From Nostoc sp. PCC 7107 (GTDB lineage Bacteria > Cyanobacteriota > Cyanobacteriia > Cyanobacteriales > Nostocaceae): DNA of 64,000 nt. The DNA is taken from positions 478,501-542,500 of the forward strand of contig NC_019676.1 in the NCBI RefSeq assembly GCF_000316625.1, in the 5' to 3' direction. Each line of letters starts with the position of its first letter. Position 1 is the stretch's first letter. The translations under genes were made by a program, and so were the position numbers. Below, in pieces: positions 60,245 to 64,000 of this stretch. The notes beneath the pieces were generated by a model that saw only the letters and a list, made by a program, of their open reading frames with translations, was not told where the DNA came from and searched no databases.

Positions 60245-61435
60245 ATGAGTATTGCGCGATCGCCTTCACAGGTTTTATGGTTGCAAGTATTCGCGTTAGC
60301 AGCCGTCCAAGGGTCAATTAGTCTGGCTTGGTTAATTTACAATTTATACTTGCCCCAACTTCTCACACAGTTTGGTTTTTCTGCCTCTTTAGCAGCTGGT
60401 TTGTTAGTCATTGAGAATGCCTTGAGTGCAGTCTTAGAACCCGTGATGGGTGGACTTTCTGATAAATCTCAGCGTTGGGTAGGAAGTCGCTTTCCCTTCA
60501 TCTCTGTGGGTGTCATTCTTTCATCAACTCTGTTTATTGCAATACCATGTATTGTAACTTTTGTCCAGCCCACAGTAATTTGGCGATCGCTTTTACCGAT
60601 AACTCTGGTAGCCTGGGCTTTAGCTATGACAATATTTCGCAGTCCAGCAATGGTTTTATTAGGGAAATACGCCACACCTCCCCAGTTACCATCAGCAGTC
60701 AGTGTTGTGACTTGTGTCGGGGGAATGATTGGGGCTTTTCGACCAATTGCTAATCAGTATATTCTCAGCTTCGGGGCAATTTTTGCCTTTGCTGTCGCTT
60801 CTTTTGTGATGCTGGCCGCGGCGGGGATTTTGCGTTGGGTTAATCCTCCCGAAACACCCAATTTTCAGCATGACACCAAAGTAGGGAAATTTCCCTATCC
60901 AGAATTGAGTTTAATGTTCGCCACTGGTTTAGGTGTGGCTTGGGGTACGCGACTCATGATGAATAGCTTAACCCAGTTGCTCAAGGTGCAATTTCATACC
61001 AATAATATTGATATGTTGCTAGTGTACATTGGGTTGGCGATCGCCATCTCTACCTTACCCGCCGGAGTTTTAGCTACCAAAATTGGTAATTGTCAGGCAA
61101 TGTTACTGGGCGTAGGTACAACAATTATCTCAATATTGGCGATCGCTTTTACTGGTGCAATCTTACCGCTGATAGTCTTGTTAGTAGCCGGCTTTAGTAC
61201 CATCATCAACGGCGCAATTCCCCTAGCTTTGGGCTTAATATCTCCAAAATGGGCAGGTTTAGGGATAGGAACTTACTTTGGTGGGTTTGCTTTAGCCATG
61301 AGTTTATTCGGTTGGTTATTTCCCCAAGTTCCAAAAATGACACCTGTTATTAGTGCGCTGTTTTGTGGGTTAGCCTTTTTACTAGTTGGTATTTGCCTCA
61401 TAATTGCTACTGTGCAGATAAATGCAAAGGCTTAA
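60245..61435 (+). CDS. Major facilitator superfamily transporter
   Basis: The 396-aa protein has about twelve membrane helices and the MFS motif MGGLSDKSQRWVGSRFPFI near 67-85. It resembles sugar-type or unknown-substrate cyanobacterial MFS proteins. It is convergent with the GT39-type gene and the two stops overlap by 4 bp (61432-61435). Confidence 0.88.
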   Translation: MSIARSPSQVLWLQVFALAAVQGSISLAWLIYNLYLPQLLTQFGFSASLAAGLLVIENALSAVLEPVMGGLSDKSQRWVGSRFPFISVGVILSSTLFIAIPCIVTFVQPTVIWRSLLPITLVAWALAMTIFRSPAMVLLGKYATPPQLPSAVSVVTCVGGMIGAFRPIANQYILSFGAIFAFAVASFVMLAAAGILRWVNPPETPNFQHDTKVGKFPYPELSLMFATGLGVAWGTRLMMNSLTQLLKVQFHTNNIDMLLVYIGLAIAISTLPAGVLATKIGNCQAMLLGVGTTIISILAIAFTGAILPLIVLLVAGFSTIINGAIPLALGLISPKWAGLGIGTYFGGFALAMSLFGWLFPQVPKMTPVISALFCGLAFLLVGICLIIATVQINAKA

Positions 61436-63078
61436 ACTCCGTAAGAACGCGGATAGGGTTTAAGCAGTGTTTTCGCCTGATAGACATAAACAATATTCAC
61501 CGCCACACCACCACGGCGAATTACTATTTGTTCAATCTCTTCCACACTGCGAAAATGATTTCGATAACTAGCCATTAAATCTTCTCGCAAGTTAAAAGGT
61601 GCAATAGTAATATATAGTGCATCTTTTCCTAACCATTGTTCAGCCCTAGACCAAAAAGCAAAGCCACGGTTATCATTACCAATATCAAAGCAAGTGATAG
61701 GAATTTGCGCTACAGGTTCCAAAGACATAGCAATGGGGCCGCCTAAATAATAGCGATTGGTAAAGATAAAGCTAGAATTTTGTAGCGCTGTTTTAAGAAT
61801 TGGCGATTCACTAAAAGTACGTCGCAGTTGTTGAATATCGATTAGTTCTGTAGAAGGGTCATTCTGAACAGGTAAAAAGCCTCCCAATACAGCATATTGA
61901 CTTGGCTTTTGGAAAATTCCTAAAGTTAATTGCAACAGTAAAATGATGACGATACTCGCAACCATAATTCCCGAACCTAATAGCCATCGCCGCACCCAAA
62001 GCCGCGATTTTTGTTCCCAAATTACAGCTTGTTGTCCTAATAATAAAGTGATTCCCCAAAATCCTGGCATTGTCCAAGCTGGTAAGATTTGCCGATATCC
62101 GCCAATAAAAGTAAAGCCTAAAATTAAAGGAAGAGAAACCCATAAAATTAAGAGTTTTTCCGTCTTTAAATTATCTTTGTAAGTAATTGGTTTTTGAGTA
62201 AAAATTTGCTTGATTTTTCTGAGTATTGGTTGCAAACTTACACGCCATAGAGGAAAACCAAGGGTTGGAAACAAATAAGCTACCTGAGCTAAATAAACTA
62301 ATAAAACATTCAGTAAGTTGTAGCCAGTTTTCGGTACGGCTCGTGCTGATTGAAAACTAAACGATACCCAATTATGCTGCATATTCCAAAACACAATCGG
62401 GGAAATGGTAATGATAAATAATCCTAAACTAAACCATGCCCAAGGCGATCGCACAACAACTCGGTGCGCTGGACTAGTTAAACAAAACCCAAGTAACCCT
62501 AGCCCCAAAATAAACCCGTGATATTTGCTATTACAGGCTAATCCAACCAAAATTCCCAGAATAGCTAAACGGTAACTGGGGGTATATGAATTAGAGGAGT
62601 AAGATTCATCTTGCAACGGCTGACGCAGAAATTCCGTCACTGCACAATATAAACTAGCCGACCAAAAAAACATCAGTGGACTATCAGGTAAACTGAGGAT
62701 ACCAAAGCCAATTTGAAAAATCGGACAGATAGTAGCAATTGCCAAGGTAAAGTAAGCAGCTTTGGGAGAAAATATTTTCTGACTAGTTAGATATAAAAAT
62801 ATCAAACTACCTGTATGACAAAGTATTGCACCTAAACGAATAGTAAATTGTGATACGTCTCCTGTTAACCAAGTCCCAAAACCAGTGGTGAAAGCAACTA
62901 TCGCCGGATGATCAAAATAGCTCCAGTTGAGATGCAAACTATATAGATAGTAGTAAGCTTCATCAAAAGTAGGGTAAAGCCAAAAAGCAATGATGGCTCG
63001 AAATAATAATCCTCCGACCAGTAAAATAAGCACTGATTGATTAGCTTTGCTAGTCAACCATTTTTGAGCTATTTGCAT
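61432..63078 (-). CDS. GT39-type membrane glycosyltransferase
   Basis: The 548-aa protein has ten or more membrane helices and the early PTFDEAYYYLYSLHLNWSYF motif (residues 36-55) with the DE pair and HPAIVAF, as in ArnT/PMT-like enzymes. It would use a lipid-linked sugar donor. The acceptor is unknown. The other GT39-type protein (42681-44291) is only distantly similar. Confidence 0.87.
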   Translation of the reverse strand: MQIAQKWLTSKANQSVLILLVGGLLFRAIIAFWLYPTFDEAYYYLYSLHLNWSYFDHPAIVAFTTGFGTWLTGDVSQFTIRLGAILCHTGSLIFLYLTSQKIFSPKAAYFTLAIATICPIFQIGFGILSLPDSPLMFFWSASLYCAVTEFLRQPLQDESYSSNSYTPSYRLAILGILVGLACNSKYHGFILGLGLLGFCLTSPAHRVVVRSPWAWFSLGLFIITISPIVFWNMQHNWVSFSFQSARAVPKTGYNLLNVLLVYLAQVAYLFPTLGFPLWRVSLQPILRKIKQIFTQKPITYKDNLKTEKLLILWVSLPLILGFTFIGGYRQILPAWTMPGFWGITLLLGQQAVIWEQKSRLWVRRWLLGSGIMVASIVIILLLQLTLGIFQKPSQYAVLGGFLPVQNDPSTELIDIQQLRRTFSESPILKTALQNSSFIFTNRYYLGGPIAMSLEPVAQIPITCFDIGNDNRGFAFWSRAEQWLGKDALYITIAPFNLREDLMASYRNHFRSVEEIEQIVIRRGGVAVNIVYVYQAKTLLKPYPRSYGV

Positions 63079-63194
63079 TTATTTATATTTGTTTTTAGTA
63101 TGCACACCAAATCATAAACTCCAGTTTGCTCAAATTGATGCAATAGCTGAAGAATCTATAAACAATCTCTTACTAATGAATTCGGAAGTCTTTG

Positions 63195-63938
63195 TTAATG
63201 ACCCTTACCTGCACCTAAATATAATTCACCCACTTTCGGGTCTGTTAATAATTCTTGACCAGGGCCAGAAATCGCATCCCTTCCAGACTCCAAAACATAA
63301 CCGCGATGAGCCATTTCTAGGGCTTTCCGAGCATTTTGTTCTACAAGTACGATCGCAGTACCACTCTGGTTAATTTGTTTAATTTGGGCAAATACCTGAG
63401 TCACCAAAATCGGCGATAAAGCCGCCGATGGTTCATCTAACAGCAACAAACTAGGTTCTAACATTAATGCTTTACCCATCGCCAGCATTTGCCGTTCCCC
63501 ACCAGAAAGTGTACCAGCCCGTTGACGACGGCGATCGCTCAATTTGGGAAACATGGCAAATATTTTATCTTTGACGGGTTTGAGAGGCGCATTACTCACA
63601 AAAGCCCCCATTTCTAAATTTTCTTCCACACTCAAAGAAGGAAAAACATTGGCAATTTGTGGTACGTAGGACAAGCCTTTCTTGACAATTTGATTTGATT
63701 TCAGTCCAGAAATATTCTCGCCTTTAAAGGTAATTGTGCCTGTATGCGGTGTTAATAGCCCAAAAATAGTTTTTGCCAAGGTGGATTTCCCCGCGCCGTT
63801 AGGGCCAATGACTGTTACCAATTCTCCTGCGTCTACACGAAAATTCACACCTTGCAGGATATCTACATCTTGGATGTAACCAGCATGGACATTGTTGACT
63901 TCGAGTATTGGAGCAGTGTGATCAACTGAACCTGACAT
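63195..63938 (-). CDS. livF: ABC transporter ATP-binding protein, LivF type
   Basis: The 247-aa ATPase has Walker A GPNGAGKST (residues 45-53), the signature LSGGERQML and Walker B LLLLDEPSAAL. The family-specific parts (VPQIANVFPSLSVEENLEMG, IVLVEQNARKALEMAHRGYV) are those of LivF. It acts with LivG, LivHM and a binding protein in branched-chain amino acid uptake (NatE in Anabaena). The partner genes are outside the window. Confidence 0.93.
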   Translation of the reverse strand: MSGSVDHTAPILEVNNVHAGYIQDVDILQGVNFRVDAGELVTVIGPNGAGKSTLAKTIFGLLTPHTGTITFKGENISGLKSNQIVKKGLSYVPQIANVFPSLSVEENLEMGAFVSNAPLKPVKDKIFAMFPKLSDRRRQRAGTLSGGERQMLAMGKALMLEPSLLLLDEPSAALSPILVTQVFAQIKQINQSGTAIVLVEQNARKALEMAHRGYVLESGRDAISGPGQELLTDPKVGELYLGAGKGH

Positions 63939-64000
63939 ACAATCCTTAAATTAATCGAATTTTATAATGCTATGTTGAGGGGGCGACAAGAGTCGTAAAA

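Overview
The window is chromosomal DNA from a filamentous, probably heterocyst-forming cyanobacterium (Nostoc/Calothrix/Tolypothrix type). The grounds are dense HIP1 octamers (GCGATCGC), low GC, cyanobacterial genes (chlM, an HLIP, Tab2/DUF1092, DUF4079, an Rcp1-like regulator, group 1 sigA), Nostocales-type short dispersed repeats, and many two-component and Uma2-type genes. I saw no rRNA, tRNA or CRISPR array.

Layout. 1-3.8 kb is accessory. It holds a receiver cut by the window edge, a small membrane-protein gene split by a decayed IS with perfect ends and a CTAG target duplication, and a PrlF-YhaV-like toxin-antitoxin pair lying between the hpnB-like gene and a 95-bp second copy of that gene's 3' end. 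3.8-7.1 kb: hopanoid genes (hpnB-like, shc). 7.1-10.7 kb: an intact IS4-type element inserted exactly on the stop codon of a cellulose-synthase-like gene. 10.9-17 kb: a DM13 protein, a DUF4079/histidine-kinase pair, a REC-kinase, an Rcp1-like regulator and a phytochrome-kinase remnant. 17-27 kb: information processing (miaA, gyrB, sigA after a 1.6-kb leader, a gyrA/parC-like gene), an HLIP and a broken PAP2 phosphatase.

27-36 kb: TPR, TetR, pentapeptide and YdcF proteins, a Ctp protease, a glycosyltransferase followed by an unusual S1-domain protein, and a Uma2 protein. 36-39.2 kb: a cobG-cobH-cobI cobalamin operon behind a cobalamin riboswitch. 39.6-40.5 kb: a UPF0016 (Mnx/TMEM165-type) exporter behind a yybP-ykoY manganese riboswitch with two mutually exclusive hairpins. 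40.6-51.4 kb: radC, an acyltransferase, a GT39-type protein, ribBA, argC, eno, chlM and holB. 51.4-52.4 kb: an IS5-type element. 52.5-64 kb: a Cys-rich small protein, Tab2, TldE/PmbA, a ClC protein with CBS and USP domains, a JAMM protease next to a MoeZ-type E1/rhodanese, an MFS transporter, a GT39-type protein and LivF.

Most genes are ordinary housekeeping or metabolism. The unusual signals are local: reconstructable IS insertions, duplicated fragments of neighbouring genes, dispersed repeats that have entered transposase genes, loss of key residues (phospho-acceptor Asp to Asn; ClC gating Glu to Gln; GyrA box not recognisable), and the layered Mn riboswitch. I found no clearly new multi-gene system. 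The best candidates for undescribed function are the S1-fusion protein, the disrupted small membrane protein and the Cys-rich 128-aa protein.
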